64,000 bases of DNA from JBKBII01 sp046299415 (GTDB taxonomy: Bacteria; Pseudomonadota; Gammaproteobacteria; Ectothiorhodospirales; Ectothiorhodospiraceae). Positions 1 through 9,138 of the stretch are shown here, piece after piece (positions within the stretch are counted from its first letter, which is position 1; the number at the start of each line of letters is the position of its first letter). Where the stretch lies: positions 186,001-250,000 of the forward strand of contig JBKBII010000004.1 of assembly GCA_046299415.1 (NCBI GenBank), read 5' to 3'. The notes below the pieces were generated by a model. That model did not search any database, was not told the DNA's origin, and worked only from the letters and a program-made list of their open reading frames with translations. The translations under genes were made by a program, and so were the position numbers.

Positions 1-1
1 G

Positions 2-865
2 CCGAATATGCAGGCGTCGCGTGACGCCGAGTGGCGGACGCGTGCTCACGTGTTTCAGCCTTCGAGGCCTCATGATGGCGTCGATCCAGCGGATGTCGGT
101 TCCGCATTCGCGAGCGACGCGACGTTGGCTCGGGTCGCGCAGTGGCTGCCGGCGAGTCGTCGCCGCGAGAACGGATTCTGTGAGCGTTTTCGCGAGTACC
201 ACGAAAAAGGCTGGCCGATCCTGTATGCGCCTTTCACTGAGTCCGGTGAAGAGGCCTTTGCCGTGGCAACGTTGTTCGCGTTGTTGCGGCAAACATCGGC
301 CTTGCTGCTGCTGGCGCCTCGCGGCACCGAACGACATGAACCGGTCTATCGCGACTTGATCAAGTACCGCCTTCCGATCATTCGCCACAACCGCCTGATG
401 ACGTCGTTCGTGCCACGCAAGAATCGGCTGTATTACATTGAGGACGACGCGACGGCAGAGTCGGCGGTGGCCTGCGCGGACGCGGTGTTCCTGTCGCCGA
501 CGTTGGTCGCCCGATCGTCACTGACGAGCGACGATCGTGCCGAGCGGATGGCAGCGATTCTCGCGCTCGTCGAGGGCCCGTCGAGGCCTGTCAATGCCGC
601 GGGGGGTGGCGCAGAGGGTGAGGGTTACCGACCACAATGTTTGGTGGGCCCCGGGCTTATCGATGCGCCCGCGACGGCTGGTTTGGCGGATGCCATCGCG
701 ATGGGTATCACGCCCGCTGCTGCTGATCCAGAGGTTCTGGCCGCGTGTTTTCTCGCCTCGTGGCAGGCCCGGCAGAACGACTCCAACCGAGATTTGCGAT
801 CCGAGCGCGATCGGCTGAGGGAACGGGTCAAGACGTTGCTTTGGAATGATACGCACGGTTCGTAG
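2..865 (+). CDS. Probable glycosyltransferase C-terminal part (Kdo-transferase-like), 5' end outside window
   Basis: The reading frame is open to the left edge, so the gene probably begins upstream; the first ATG inside the window is at 8. The segment around residues 70-165 (counted from that ATG) has the layout of the C-terminal half of WaaA/Kdo-type transferases: a WPILYAPFTESGEEAF strand and acidic motif, an APRGTERHEP segment like the PRHPER motif, then an acidic stretch and CADAVFLSPTLV, comparable to the advafvGgSlv region. The remainder is degenerate and ends in a charged, probably helical tail. The GGxNPLE element expected of a true WaaA is not evident, so a diverged or unrelated GT-B protein is possible. 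The assignment is inferred from motif order only. Confidence 0.45.
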   Translation, partial: PNMQASRDAEWRTRAHVFQPSRPHDGVDPADVGSAFASDATLARVAQWLPASRRRENGFCERFREYHEKGWPILYAPFTESGEEAFAVATLFALLRQTSALLLLAPRGTERHEPVYRDLIKYRLPIIRHNRLMTSFVPRKNRLYYIEDDATAESAVACADAVFLSPTLVARSSLTSDDRAERMAAILALVEGPSRPVNAAGGGAEGEGYRPQCLVGPGLIDAPATAGLADAIAMGITPAAADPEVLAACFLASWQARQNDSNRDLRSERDRLRERVKTLLWNDTHGS

Positions 866-957
866 CGCTGATCGCGCCGTCGACTGCGACTGGTGTCGCA
901 CCACTTTCGGGCCAACGATTTCGAGTCTCACCACAGCCAAAGCATTCAGGTGAGCGT

Positions 958-1863
958 CTAAAGGTGCCCCGTTTTGACGTAGATCAACGTGTCCTGATCG
1001 ACGAAAGGGTGGTGCACGCTGCCATGAGGATTGCGCAGCCAGGTGCTGGCTGGGTAGCGGCCGTGTTCGTCGCAAAATTCGCCGTGGATGACGAAGATTT
1101 CTTCACCGCCCCAGTGGCGGTGCGGGACGAACCGCTCGCCTGCTGGCCAGAATACGAGGGCGGAGTGTACCCCGTGATGTTCGTGGAGCGATTGCACGCG
1201 TAGACCGCCGTGGCCCGCCACCCAGGGGGCGGCGTAGGGTTCATGAGGGTGGGTTTGTCGAGCGATTCGTTGCTGATCGTCGTCTGCGAATTGTTCGAGC
1301 TTGACGAGTAGCGTGCAGCCTGGTCGCGAGTGTGGCGCGTGCCGCGAACCCGGAGGATTGCGTAAGTAGCTTCCGGCTAGGTAATCGCCAGTGGCGTCGG
1401 AAAAGACGCCGTCGAGGACAAAGATCTCCTCGCCTTGTTGGTGCACGTGTTCGGGAAAAGAGGCCCCCGGGAGAAATTGCACGATCGATGTGGCGCGGCC
1501 GCTTTCGGCCGCTGCGCGTTCGAGTGGTTTGCGTAGGACGTTGTCGGCGCGGCTGCCTTGCCACGCGATCTGTGCCGTCTCGATCACGGCGCGTCGCGAA
1601 AGATCGAGATTGAGAGTTTCGCTGAGCATGGGCGAGGTGTCCGCGGACGATGGTGATGCGCGATAAGCGGTAGCCTGGGCCGCGATCGGGGCCGCGCCCG
1701 GGAAGTCGTCCTGATTGCGAGTCGAGTCCTCGGCCAACTTTTTGACCGGCGCTGCAAACGTGGCCGCGGTTAGATTTTCGAGATCAGGTTGAGCCTTGGG
1801 CACGGCATCAAGTCGCCTTGATCGAGGCGAATCGGCGGAGCCTTCGAGTGGGGCGACATTCAT
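958..1863 (-). CDS. Double-cupin (ChrR-like) protein
   Basis: A 301-residue protein with two cupin modules. Residues about 125-200 carry PEHVHQQGEEIFVLDG and residues about 235-301 carry PHRHWGGEEIFVIHGEF, both with the His-x-His...Glu pattern of metal-binding cupins; the layout resembles the C-terminal cupin of ChrR anti-sigma factors. The first 78 residues are low-complexity. The ATG at 1863 overlaps the folE2 stop codon as ATGA, which supports this start and translational coupling; an internal ATG at 1629 just before the conserved part is the alternative. No ChrR-type zinc-binding anti-sigma domain is present, so this is not a complete ChrR. Substrate and metal are unknown; coupling to FolE2 suggests a role near pterin or metal homeostasis, which is inference. 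Confidence 0.75.
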   Translation of the reverse strand: MNVAPLEGSADSPRSRRLDAVPKAQPDLENLTAATFAAPVKKLAEDSTRNQDDFPGAAPIAAQATAYRASPSSADTSPMLSETLNLDLSRRAVIETAQIAWQGSRADNVLRKPLERAAAESGRATSIVQFLPGASFPEHVHQQGEEIFVLDGVFSDATGDYLAGSYLRNPPGSRHAPHSRPGCTLLVKLEQFADDDQQRIARQTHPHEPYAAPWVAGHGGLRVQSLHEHHGVHSALVFWPAGERFVPHRHWGGEEIFVIHGEFCDEHGRYPASTWLRNPHGSVHHPFVDQDTLIYVKTGHL

Positions 1864-2708
1864 TCTGGGCTGGCGTCGTCGCTGTGATCGGCGTGCCCGT
1901 GTACCTCGGCGTAGGCCGAGTGGTTGTGAATCGATTCGAAGTTTTCCGCGGTGATGACGTATTGCCCGATCCCGGGCAGCGCCGCGACGGCTGTGGCGAC
2001 GTCACGAACGAGGTCTTCGACGAATTTCGGGTGATCGTAGGCATGCTCAGTGACGAATTTTTCGTCCGTACGCTTGAGAAGTCCGTAAAGCTGTGAGGAT
2101 GCCTGCGATTCGATTGCGTCGATCAGCGATTGCACCGTCAGCCCGTCGTCGTCGAGCACTTCGACTCGTGCCGTGACGTGAGACCGCTGGTTGTGGGCGC
2201 CGTATTCGGAGATTTGCTTTGAGCAGGGGCACAGGCTGGTCACGGGTACGAGAACTTCGATATCGACACGGCAGAGGTCTTGCTCAGATTCGCGGGTCAG
2301 CGAGCCGTGCAAGGCGAGTTCGTAATCGAGCAGGCTTGCGATACCGGAGACAGGGGCTGTTTTAAGCACGAAGTGTGCCATCCGCGCGTGCAGGTGAGCG
2401 GCGTCGGCCTCGAGTCGGGCGCGCATGGCATGCAGCAAGGCACGGAAACGCGCAAGGTCGAGTGTGTCGACCTGCTCGTTGAGCAGCGCGACAAAGCGCG
2501 ACATATGCGTGCCTTTTTGATCGGCCGGCAGCGAGACATAAAGATCAAACTCTGCGACGGTCGCGGGTGAGTCACCGTCAGCCCAGCGTAGAGGGTGGCG
2601 AATGCGCCGTATGCCGACTTTCTTGATCGCAATTTGACGGTCGTCGTGGTGGCTTTGTACGTCTTCGATCGGGCAGGCAACGGCTTGGGGGCTGTGCGGT
2701 GCATTCAT
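1860..2708 (-). CDS. folE2: GTP cyclohydrolase FolE2 (type IB)
   Basis: FolE2 converts GTP to 7,8-dihydroneopterin triphosphate, the first step of folate and of queuosine synthesis, using a flexible metal rather than strict zinc. The 282-residue length fits the family, and the CPCSK metal/catalytic motif is at residues 160-164 followed by QISEYGAHNQRSH. The N-terminal VGIRRIRHPLRW region is also typical. An AGGGAA ribosome-binding site precedes the ATG. It lies between queD upstream and a cupin gene that starts within its stop codon. No classical FolE1 is in this window. In other bacteria folE2 is often under Zur control, but I found no convincing Zur box here. Confidence 0.95.
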   Translation of the reverse strand: MNAPHSPQAVACPIEDVQSHHDDRQIAIKKVGIRRIRHPLRWADGDSPATVAEFDLYVSLPADQKGTHMSRFVALLNEQVDTLDLARFRALLHAMRARLEADAAHLHARMAHFVLKTAPVSGIASLLDYELALHGSLTRESEQDLCRVDIEVLVPVTSLCPCSKQISEYGAHNQRSHVTARVEVLDDDGLTVQSLIDAIESQASSQLYGLLKRTDEKFVTEHAYDHPKFVEDLVRDVATAVAALPGIGQYVITAENFESIHNHSAYAEVHGHADHSDDASPE

Positions 2709-2891
2709 GTCGGTTCCCTGTTTGCCGGACGGTCAAGCAGTCCAGCAATGATGTTTGGTTGGCGATCGGAGTGCGCGCCGTGGATTTGTGCTTACTCGGT
2801 GCCACTGACTACCTTGCTGCTGAGGGCGGCGCGATCTGTCCGCCTAAGCCTCGATCAGTAGTCTCGTCGCTTTGAGCGCCGTCCCGAGCCA

Positions 2892-3314
2892 TTAGTTTTT
2901 GTTTTCGACATCTGGCTCGATATCGCTCGCCCCCGCGCGGCGGCTGTAGCGCACACAGGCGCGTTCCGTTTCCCACAGGGTGAGCGCCGCCATGCGAACG
3001 CCTGGGCGCGCGAGTCGTCGTTCCATCTCCTCGAAAAACCAGCGCGCAATGTGCTCCGCCGTCGGGTTGCGATCGGCGAAGGCCGGCAGTTCATTGAGAT
3101 AGCGGTGGTCGAGCTCGCCGGCGATTTCACGCGCAACGCGCTTGATCTCCTTGAAGTCGATCGCCATGCCGATGTCGTCGAGGGTTGTGGCTTCCACTTC
3201 GGCCTCGACTTTCCAGTTGTGGCCGTGCATTCGAGCGCAGGCGCCTGGATAGCCCGCGAGCGTGTGCGCGCTGGCAAAATCGGTGACGACGCGAAGGTTG
3301 TAGATGCCGGTCAT
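2892..3314 (-). CDS. queD: 6-carboxy-5,6,7,8-tetrahydropterin synthase
   Basis: QueD converts dihydroneopterin triphosphate to 6-carboxytetrahydropterin in the preQ0/queuosine pathway. The 140-residue protein shows the zinc ligands His17, His30 and His32 (AHTL and MHGHNW) and the catalytic Cys26 in GACARMHGHN, in the spacing of bacterial QueD; LDHRYLNE around residue 68 holds the conserved Asp-His. A good AGGAAAGG ribosome-binding site precedes the ATG. It starts 36 bases after dxs and is followed by folE2, the enzyme that makes its substrate, so a dxs-queD-folE2-cupin operon is likely. Eukaryotic-type PTPS activity is less likely given the Cys position. Confidence 0.93.
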   Translation of the reverse strand: MTGIYNLRVVTDFASAHTLAGYPGACARMHGHNWKVEAEVEATTLDDIGMAIDFKEIKRVAREIAGELDHRYLNELPAFADRNPTAEHIARWFFEEMERRLARPGVRMAALTLWETERACVRYSRRAGASDIEPDVENKN

Positions 3315-3350
3315 GGCCTTTCCTGAGTAATGTGCTCGGAAATTTACGAT

Positions 3351-5420
3351 TCAGGCCGACGGGTCGCAAGAAGCCTTGACGGTGATCGCAGTTTTCGCGC
3401 GCTCGCTTTCGCGATCGATGGGTGCGTTCGGTACCGAGTTGGCCGACGAAACCGCCGTAATTCTGGCGCAGATCGACGCGGGGTCAAGTCCGGCGTTGGC
3501 TAGCAGGTCCTCGCGACTGCCGTGTTCGATAAAGCAATCAGGGAGTCCGAGCGTCAGCGTTCGTGGAGCGGGTTGACCCTTGATGCTGCGTTCGGCTGTC
3601 CACTCGAGTACTGCGCTGCCTGCACCGCCGCATACGGCGTGGTCTTCGAGGGTGACGAACACGCTGTGGTCGACGGCGATTTCGTTCAGCGTGCCGGAGT
3701 CGAGCGGCTTGACCCAGCGCATGTCGACGAGCGTGAGGTCGAGCGATGAGGCCGCTTCGAGTGCTTGAGGGAGGAGGGCGCCAAAATTGAGCAAGGCGGT
3801 CCCGCTTTGGCCGCGACGCAGGACGCGGGCAGAGCTTTCGGTGGCGGGCTCGGATAAATCAGCGAGTACCGGCATGGCGCCACGTGGCCATCGCACAGCT
3901 GCGGGTCCGGGGTGGTGGTAGGCGGCGCTGAGCAAGCGTTCGAGATCTTGGGCGTCGCCGGGGGCTGCGATGCGAATCCGGGGAATGCTGCGTAACAGTG
4001 CAATATCAAAGCTGCCGGCGTGGGTGGGGCCGTCGGGACCGACGACGCCGGCGCGATCAACCGCGAAGGTGACGTCGAGATCCTGTAGCGCAACGTCGTG
4101 GATAAGCTGATCCATGGCGCGCTGCAGGAAGGTCGAGTAGATGGCGACGACGGGCTTGAGTCCTTCGCAAGCCAGGCCCGCAGCGAGGGTGACGGCATGC
4201 TGCTCGGCGATTCCGACGTCGTGATAACGATCAGGGAAGCGCTTGGCGAAGCCTGTTAGTCCCGAGCCTTCGCGCATTGCTGGTGTGATGGCCACGAGAT
4301 GCTCGTCTTGCGCGGCCGTCGTTTCGATCCATTTTGAAAAGCCTTCGGTCCAGCTACGCGATTTGAGCGACGTCGCTGACTTTTTCGGGGTTTCGTCGGC
4401 TGGCTTTTGGATGGCGCGATGTTGGGTGAGCGCTGTCGCGTCGGCGGCTTGGTTTGGCGTGCTTTCGGGCGCGATCTTGTCGGCGCCGTCGAGGGCGAAT
4501 GCGCTGACGCCGTGAAAGCCGCAGGGGTCGGCCTCAGCGGGCGGAAACCCATGGCCTTTGCGTGTGACGACGTGCAGCAGGCGGGGGCCATCATGCGCGC
4601 GCAGATTGCGCAGTAGCGCGACCAAGCTGCGCACGTCGTGGCCGTCGACGGGGCCGAAGCTGCGAAAGCCGAGCTCCTCAAAAAGCGTGCCAGACACGAT
4701 CATGCCTTTGACGTGTTCCTCCGCGCGGGCGGCGAAATCATGCACCGGTGGCAGCAAACCGAGGACTCGTTTGCCGCCAGCGCGCAGCTGACCGTAGAGC
4801 GATCCGGAGATCACACGCATCAAGTATTGATGCAGGGCCCCGACGTTCGGCGAGATCGACATTTCGTTGTCGTTGAGCACGACGAGCAAATCGGGGCGCT
4901 GATTCTCCGGAAGCGCGCCAGCGTGGTTGAGCGCCTCGAAGGCCATTCCGGCAGTCATCGCGCCATCGCCGATCACGGCGATGTGTTTGCGCGACAGTCC
5001 CGCGAGACGCGCCGCCAGCGCCATGCCGAGGGCGGCGCTGATCGAGGTGCTCGAATGCCCCACACCGAAGGCATCGAAGTGGCTTTCGTCGCGTTTCGGG
5101 AAACCGGCAAGGCCGCCGCGCTGGCGGAGCGTCGTCATGCGCTCGCGGCGCCCTGTGAGAATTTTGTGTGCGTAGGCCTGATGGCCCACATCCCACACGA
5201 GGCGATCATCGGGGGTGTTGAACACGTAGTGCAACGCGATGGTCAGCTCGATCGTACCGAGATTGGCGGCGAGGTGTCCGCCGGTGCGTGCGACGGACGC
5301 GAGCAGGAATCGCCGCAGTTCGTCGGCAAGTCGGGGCAGGTCGGCGAGCGGCAGACACCGCAAGTCGGCGGGGCTGTCGATCTGGTCGAGCAAGGGGGTG
5401 TCGGTGTGTGCTACGCGCAT
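3351..5420 (-). CDS. dxs: 1-deoxy-D-xylulose-5-phosphate synthase
   Basis: This thiamine-diphosphate enzyme condenses pyruvate and glyceraldehyde-3-phosphate in the first step of the MEP isoprenoid pathway. Diagnostic segments are VWDVGHQAYAHKILTGR, the ThDP motif GDGAMTAGMAFEALN, LNDNEMSISPNVGA and DRAGVVGPDGPTHAGSFD. At 689 residues it is about 65 longer than usual: a low-complexity insertion (rich in Ala, Thr, Pro and Lys) sits at about residues 300-345 between the ThDP and pyrimidine-binding domains, and there is a C-terminal tail of about 30 residues. The usual partners ispA and xseB are not next to it. ispG, a later step of the same pathway, is at 21685-22995. Confidence 0.97.
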   Translation of the reverse strand: MRVAHTDTPLLDQIDSPADLRCLPLADLPRLADELRRFLLASVARTGGHLAANLGTIELTIALHYVFNTPDDRLVWDVGHQAYAHKILTGRRERMTTLRQRGGLAGFPKRDESHFDAFGVGHSSTSISAALGMALAARLAGLSRKHIAVIGDGAMTAGMAFEALNHAGALPENQRPDLLVVLNDNEMSISPNVGALHQYLMRVISGSLYGQLRAGGKRVLGLLPPVHDFAARAEEHVKGMIVSGTLFEELGFRSFGPVDGHDVRSLVALLRNLRAHDGPRLLHVVTRKGHGFPPAEADPCGFHGVSAFALDGADKIAPESTPNQAADATALTQHRAIQKPADETPKKSATSLKSRSWTEGFSKWIETTAAQDEHLVAITPAMREGSGLTGFAKRFPDRYHDVGIAEQHAVTLAAGLACEGLKPVVAIYSTFLQRAMDQLIHDVALQDLDVTFAVDRAGVVGPDGPTHAGSFDIALLRSIPRIRIAAPGDAQDLERLLSAAYHHPGPAAVRWPRGAMPVLADLSEPATESSARVLRRGQSGTALLNFGALLPQALEAASSLDLTLVDMRWVKPLDSGTLNEIAVDHSVFVTLEDHAVCGGAGSAVLEWTAERSIKGQPAPRTLTLGLPDCFIEHGSREDLLANAGLDPASICARITAVSSANSVPNAPIDRESERAKTAITVKASCDPSA

Positions 5421-5793
5421 CTAAACAGCCTAGCAGAGGGCATCGCTGACCCCACATGACCGTGAGTCGCGCCGGGATACGCGCTGCTTGAGCGAGGGGT
5501 GGTTTGCCGTGTGTCGGTTGCCATTTTGAGCCTCTCCCGCGCGCCCCTGTTGGCTTACGTTTTTGCTCATGTTGGCGAGCGTTTTCGCCGACGCCGATTG
5601 GTGCCGGGCCTGCGGCATTCGGTGCGGCATTGATCGAGTTCTCATCCTCTCGACTTTGCGCAACGGTTGATTCGAGATGGCGTTGGTGCGCGGTACTGGC
5701 TGTGCCTTGCGAGCGTCGTGGCCCTCTTGAGCGCCGTTGGTACGGTACTCGCCAGACGGTGCTCTATGACGGAGGGTAGACAATGCGTTGGCG
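5421..5793. other. Intergenic, no gene seen
   Basis: The space between the dxs start and the hisN end, both on the minus strand. Long open frames here give Arg/Pro/Ser-rich, low-similarity translations and look like GC-rich background. It presumably holds the dxs promoter; I could not pick a convincing one. Confidence 0.5.
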
Positions 5794-6624
5794 TCAGCGG
5801 GTCGAGCGTGTCCAGGCAAGCGCTTCGCAGATCTCGTGGTGCAACTCAGGTGTTGCGGCGGCCAGAACGTCGCGGGTGTCGCGGGTGATCGGGCCACCAT
5901 CGAGCGCCGTCATCACGCCGCCGGCCTCGCGCACGATGACTGTTAGCGCGGCGATGTCGAGAATGTTGAGATCCGATTCGATGACCAGATCGATCGCGCC
6001 GCGCGCCAGCAAATGGTAGTGATAAAAATCGCCGTAACCCCTTACGCGGTGAACCTGGTTGACGACGTCGGCCAGACGCGTCCAGGCCGGGTGGCGCGAC
6101 AGGCTCGCCAAGTTACCGAGAGAGAGCGTTGCGCGCGCTAGGCTACGGGTGTCGGAAACACTTGCATGCTCCTGTTGCCAGTAGGCTCCGCCGCCCTTGA
6201 TGGCGAATGAGTGCTCGCCGTCGGCACCAAAGCATGGCGCGTTGGACAGGCCGAGCACCAGCTCGCCATTTTGTTCGAGCGCAATCTGGGTGGAGAAAAA
6301 CGGATAGCGCCGCACGAAGCTCTTGGTGCCGTCGATGGGATCGATCAGCCAGGTGCGTTGTGCCTCGCGTCGAGCCTCGCCGGTCTCCTCACCATGGAAA
6401 CCATCGTCCGGGAACGCCGTTTCGAGCACTTTGCGGATGGCCTGTTCGGATTCGACGTCGGCGCGGGTCACTGGTGTGTCGTCGGCCTTGGTCTCGACCG
6501 CGACGCCCGCGGCATAGTAGTGGCGGATGATCTGAGCGGCCTGTTCCGCAGCGTCGATTGCGGTGGCCAACTCTCGAGCGAGGGCGTGGTGGCGCAGGGA
6601 TTCGGGAATCGTAGCGATTGGCAT
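5794..6624 (-). CDS. hisN: Inositol-monophosphatase-family phosphatase, probable histidinol-phosphatase
   Basis: The 276-residue protein has the family's metal-binding motifs: GEETG at residues 78-82 and WLIDPIDGTKSF at 92-103. The C-terminal motif normally written WDxAA is present as ILDIAAL, with Trp replaced by Leu. The WLIDPIDGT-x-F pattern resembles HisN histidinol-phosphatases more than inositol monophosphatases or CysQ, but substrate cannot be proven from sequence. hisG, hisD and hisC lie elsewhere in the window and no HisB-type phosphatase is seen, which fits. I chose the ATG at 6624 because the family homology starts there; the frame extends to 6741 with an Arg-rich stretch that looks non-coding. 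Confidence 0.82.
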   Translation of the reverse strand: MPIATIPESLRHHALARELATAIDAAEQAAQIIRHYYAAGVAVETKADDTPVTRADVESEQAIRKVLETAFPDDGFHGEETGEARREAQRTWLIDPIDGTKSFVRRYPFFSTQIALEQNGELVLGLSNAPCFGADGEHSFAIKGGGAYWQQEHASVSDTRSLARATLSLGNLASLSRHPAWTRLADVVNQVHRVRGYGDFYHYHLLARGAIDLVIESDLNILDIAALTVIVREAGGVMTALDGGPITRDTRDVLAAATPELHHEICEALAWTRSTR

Positions 6625-6989
6625 GTCGGGTTTCCGGCGTCGGACCGCTCCGACGGGTGAGTTGTGAGCACAGCCCCGTTGGCGCGCGGGCATGCGAGAA
6701 TGCGGGTGGCCGCGTGGGCGGGTCGCGTGGCGATGGTTCAATTGGTCGGGCGCCAGTCTAACGGCGACGGCCGCGTTACGGGTAGGCTGGCATGATCGGT
6801 CTGGGCGTTCCGGGCGCTGGTCGCTGCGATCATGTTCTCAGTGACGGTTCATACGCCTGTCCCGACGACCGTACTGTTGTCGTCGATTCGTTTGCGGCTT
6901 GGGCGGATCGGTGACCGGGACGCGCGCGGTTATCGTGCTGGCGTGGATGGCCAGAGCGCGCGTTAATTTAGTTTTGGGCGAGGATTCCT
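6625..6989. other. Divergent intergenic region
   Basis: About 365 bases between the divergently oriented hisN and the gene at 6990. It must carry two promoters, but no clear -35/-10 pair stands out to me. No RNA gene or repeat was recognised. Confidence 0.4.
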
Positions 6990-7325
6990 ATGAAGCATAA
7001 GCACGAAGACGTCGATCCTTTCGCGTTGCCGGAGACCGCTGACCTGGCACGCCTTGAGCTGTACGCCGATGGCATCGAGCCCGTGGCCGTGATCGAAAAC
7101 GTCGATGGCAGCAAGTTGTCGGCGGCGATCTATTTCAGAATCGCAGTGGATTTTGGCGGCATCAATGCCAAGGCAGCGGCGCGTGGACTGGAGCTGTTCG
7201 AGCATCACGCGCCCGAAGCCGTGGTCGAGGCGCGTCAGACTGTGGGTCGGCATCCCAACATCGATCGCCTGATCACCTTGGCGGCAGGCGACGACTACTG
7301 GTCGGTTCGCGCGCGACGTCAGTGA
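6990..7325 (+). CDS. Small conserved protein resembling the DUF2322 family
   Basis: A 111-residue, probably cytoplasmic acidic protein. The pattern LARLELYADGIEPVAVIENVDG near the start, a central AAARGLELFEHH, and GRHPNIDRL near residue 86 match my memory of DUF2322 proteins, which have no known function. A GCGAGGA ribosome-binding site lies 7 bases before the ATG. It is transcribed alone, flanked by minus-strand genes. The family name is recalled, not searched; coding status itself is well supported by the start context and protein-like composition. Confidence 0.7.
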   Translation: MKHKHEDVDPFALPETADLARLELYADGIEPVAVIENVDGSKLSAAIYFRIAVDFGGINAKAAARGLELFEHHAPEAVVEARQTVGRHPNIDRLITLAAGDDYWSVRARRQ

Positions 7326-7506
7326 TCGGTGTCTCGAGACGCAGCGAGCTGAGCGGGTGACGCGCCAGATCCGGCACGTCGCTGAAACGGGCGCAAGCGA
7401 TGGGCTGAATCTCGCCTTGGCTTTGCGCCACGAACTCGCTCTGGCTGTGAGTCCTTTTGGCGCCTGCGTCAGGCTCGCGGCGTCGTCGCAACCTTGACTG
7501 TGCGAA

Positions 7507-9138
7507 TCAGCTGCTGATCAGAGGCAAGACGAGGATTCGCGAGTTGCGTGCGAGATTGAGACGTTCGCGCCGGGATGGTGGTAGGTCGCAGGCGTCGGCG
7601 ATGCGGAATCCGCGTTCCTGAAACCAGTGACCCGTATGCGTCGTCAGTACGAACAAGGCGTCGCAGCCAGCGGTGCGCGCTTCTGTCGAAAGTGCTTCGA
7701 GCAGGCGGTCGCCACGACCGGCGCCACGATAGTCGCGGTGCAGGGCGAGACAGGCCAGTTCAGCCGTCGATGACTCGGGAAACGGAAAAAGAGCGGCGGT
7801 GCCGACAATCAACCCGTCGAGCTCGAGAACGCGGTAGTGTTCGATTTCCAGCTCGATGCGTTCTCGCGAGCGCGGCACGAGAACGCCTTCGGCTTCGAGT
7901 GGGGCGATCAGCGCGGCGATTCCGGGGACGTCTTCGATTGTCGCTGGGCGCAGTCTTTCGATGGCTTCACGTGAAATGAGGGTACCGGCGCCCTCGCGGG
8001 TGAACAGTTCCCGCAGCAGAGCGTTGGGTATTTCACGGTCGACCAGGTGCACACGCATGTCGCGTTCGGCCAGTGCGTCGAGGGCGCTGTCAAGGTGCGC
8101 GACGAGTTCTTCCGGCAGGGCGCAGCCCGGCGGACGGTCGGATGTTGTGATGGCGTCAGCGTCATGGGTCTCGGCATCGCTGGCCTGCGGTGAAGCGCTG
8201 GCGGCACGTGGCTCGGGAAGGTCGTCGGAAGGCTGCCGACTGCGGCTACTCGCGAGCAGGCGTTGTACTTGAGCGACGGTCAGTTGACTGGGACGCCGCC
8301 CCGACTGGACGGTTGACGCGGGTGATTGGGTCGGAGACGGCGCAGAGCGCGTGGCACCAGAGGACGCGGCCGAATGGCGTGATGCCGAGATCAAATCGTC
8401 ACCCAACTCGTCGAAGGGAACCGCGGCGAGGGCCCGCGTGGTGGTGAGGAAGATCAGCTTGTCGGCGCAGAGTTCGATTGCGATGCGTGTCGCGACGGAT
8501 TCGGCCGAAAGGTTGAAGCGCTCACCGGTGGGCGAGAAACCCAATGATGATGCGACGACGATGCGATCGTCGTCGAGGAGTCGCCGCAGGCCGTCGACAT
8601 CGACGCGGCGGACGATGCCGGTGTAGCCGAAATCGACGCCGTCGCGCACGCCAATGGGCTGCGCGGTGACAAAATTTCCGCCTGCGACGCGGACGCGATG
8701 GCGCAAACCGCGCTGAGAACCAATCGAGCGTGACAGGCCGCTTTCGATATCGAGCCGCAAGCGTCCGATGGCGTCGCAGACGGCATCGAGAGCGGGTGCG
8801 TCAGTGACGCGTAGCCCGCGATGAAAGCGTTCGGGCAACCCGCGTTCCGCAAGTCGCGTGCTGATTTGTGGACGAGCGCCGTGAACGAGAACGATGTGCA
8901 GACCGAGCGCTGAGAGTTCGACGATTTCAGTCAGAAGGGACTCAAAAAGGGGGCCTTCGGCGGCCTCGCCACCTAGCGCCAGCACGATGGTGCGATCGCG
9001 ATGGGCGGCGATGTAGGGGATCGCACTGCGCAGATCGATGGCGCTTGATTCTGTCTTCGAGGTCGCCACTGGGGCGATTTCGTTCGCCGCATGGGCACTC
9101 GACGCGTGGGCGAATGTGTGCGCTTCTGTTCTGTTCAT
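7507..9138 (-). CDS. argA: N-acetylglutamate synthase (ArgA type) with a large internal insertion
   Basis: ArgA acetylates glutamate with acetyl-CoA, the first step of arginine synthesis. The amino-acid-kinase domain covers about residues 35-250 and 345-390 (IVLALGGEA at 51-59, LVHGARPQI at 84-92, HLVDREIPNALLRELFT at 364-380), and the GNAT domain covers 395-543 with acetyl-CoA motif HRDYRGAGRGDRLLEAL at 468-484. At 543 residues it is about 100 longer than E. coli ArgA. The excess is Ser/Ala/Pro/Asp-rich sequence at about 252-284 and 299-341, on either side of QLTVAQVQRLLAS. The ATG at 9138 is chosen because sequence upstream in frame looks random. Feedback control by arginine is expected from the family. 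Confidence 0.9.
   Translation of the reverse strand: MNRTEAHTFAHASSAHAANEIAPVATSKTESSAIDLRSAIPYIAAHRDRTIVLALGGEAAEGPLFESLLTEIVELSALGLHIVLVHGARPQISTRLAERGLPERFHRGLRVTDAPALDAVCDAIGRLRLDIESGLSRSIGSQRGLRHRVRVAGGNFVTAQPIGVRDGVDFGYTGIVRRVDVDGLRRLLDDDRIVVASSLGFSPTGERFNLSAESVATRIAIELCADKLIFLTTTRALAAVPFDELGDDLISASRHSAASSGATRSAPSPTQSPASTVQSGRRPSQLTVAQVQRLLASSRSRQPSDDLPEPRAASASPQASDAETHDADAITTSDRPPGCALPEELVAHLDSALDALAERDMRVHLVDREIPNALLRELFTREGAGTLISREAIERLRPATIEDVPGIAALIAPLEAEGVLVPRSRERIELEIEHYRVLELDGLIVGTAALFPFPESSTAELACLALHRDYRGAGRGDRLLEALSTEARTAGCDALFVLTTHTGHWFQERGFRIADACDLPPSRRERLNLARNSRILVLPLISS

Noticed and set aside
8..865. Treating the first gene as a complete 285-residue protein
   Set aside because: The frame is open to the window edge and the visible part matches only the C-terminal half of a GT-B enzyme, so it is probably truncated by the window.
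5430..5900. 156-codon minus-strand frame upstream of dxs
   Set aside because: It runs into the hisN gene in another frame and its product has no recognisable features.
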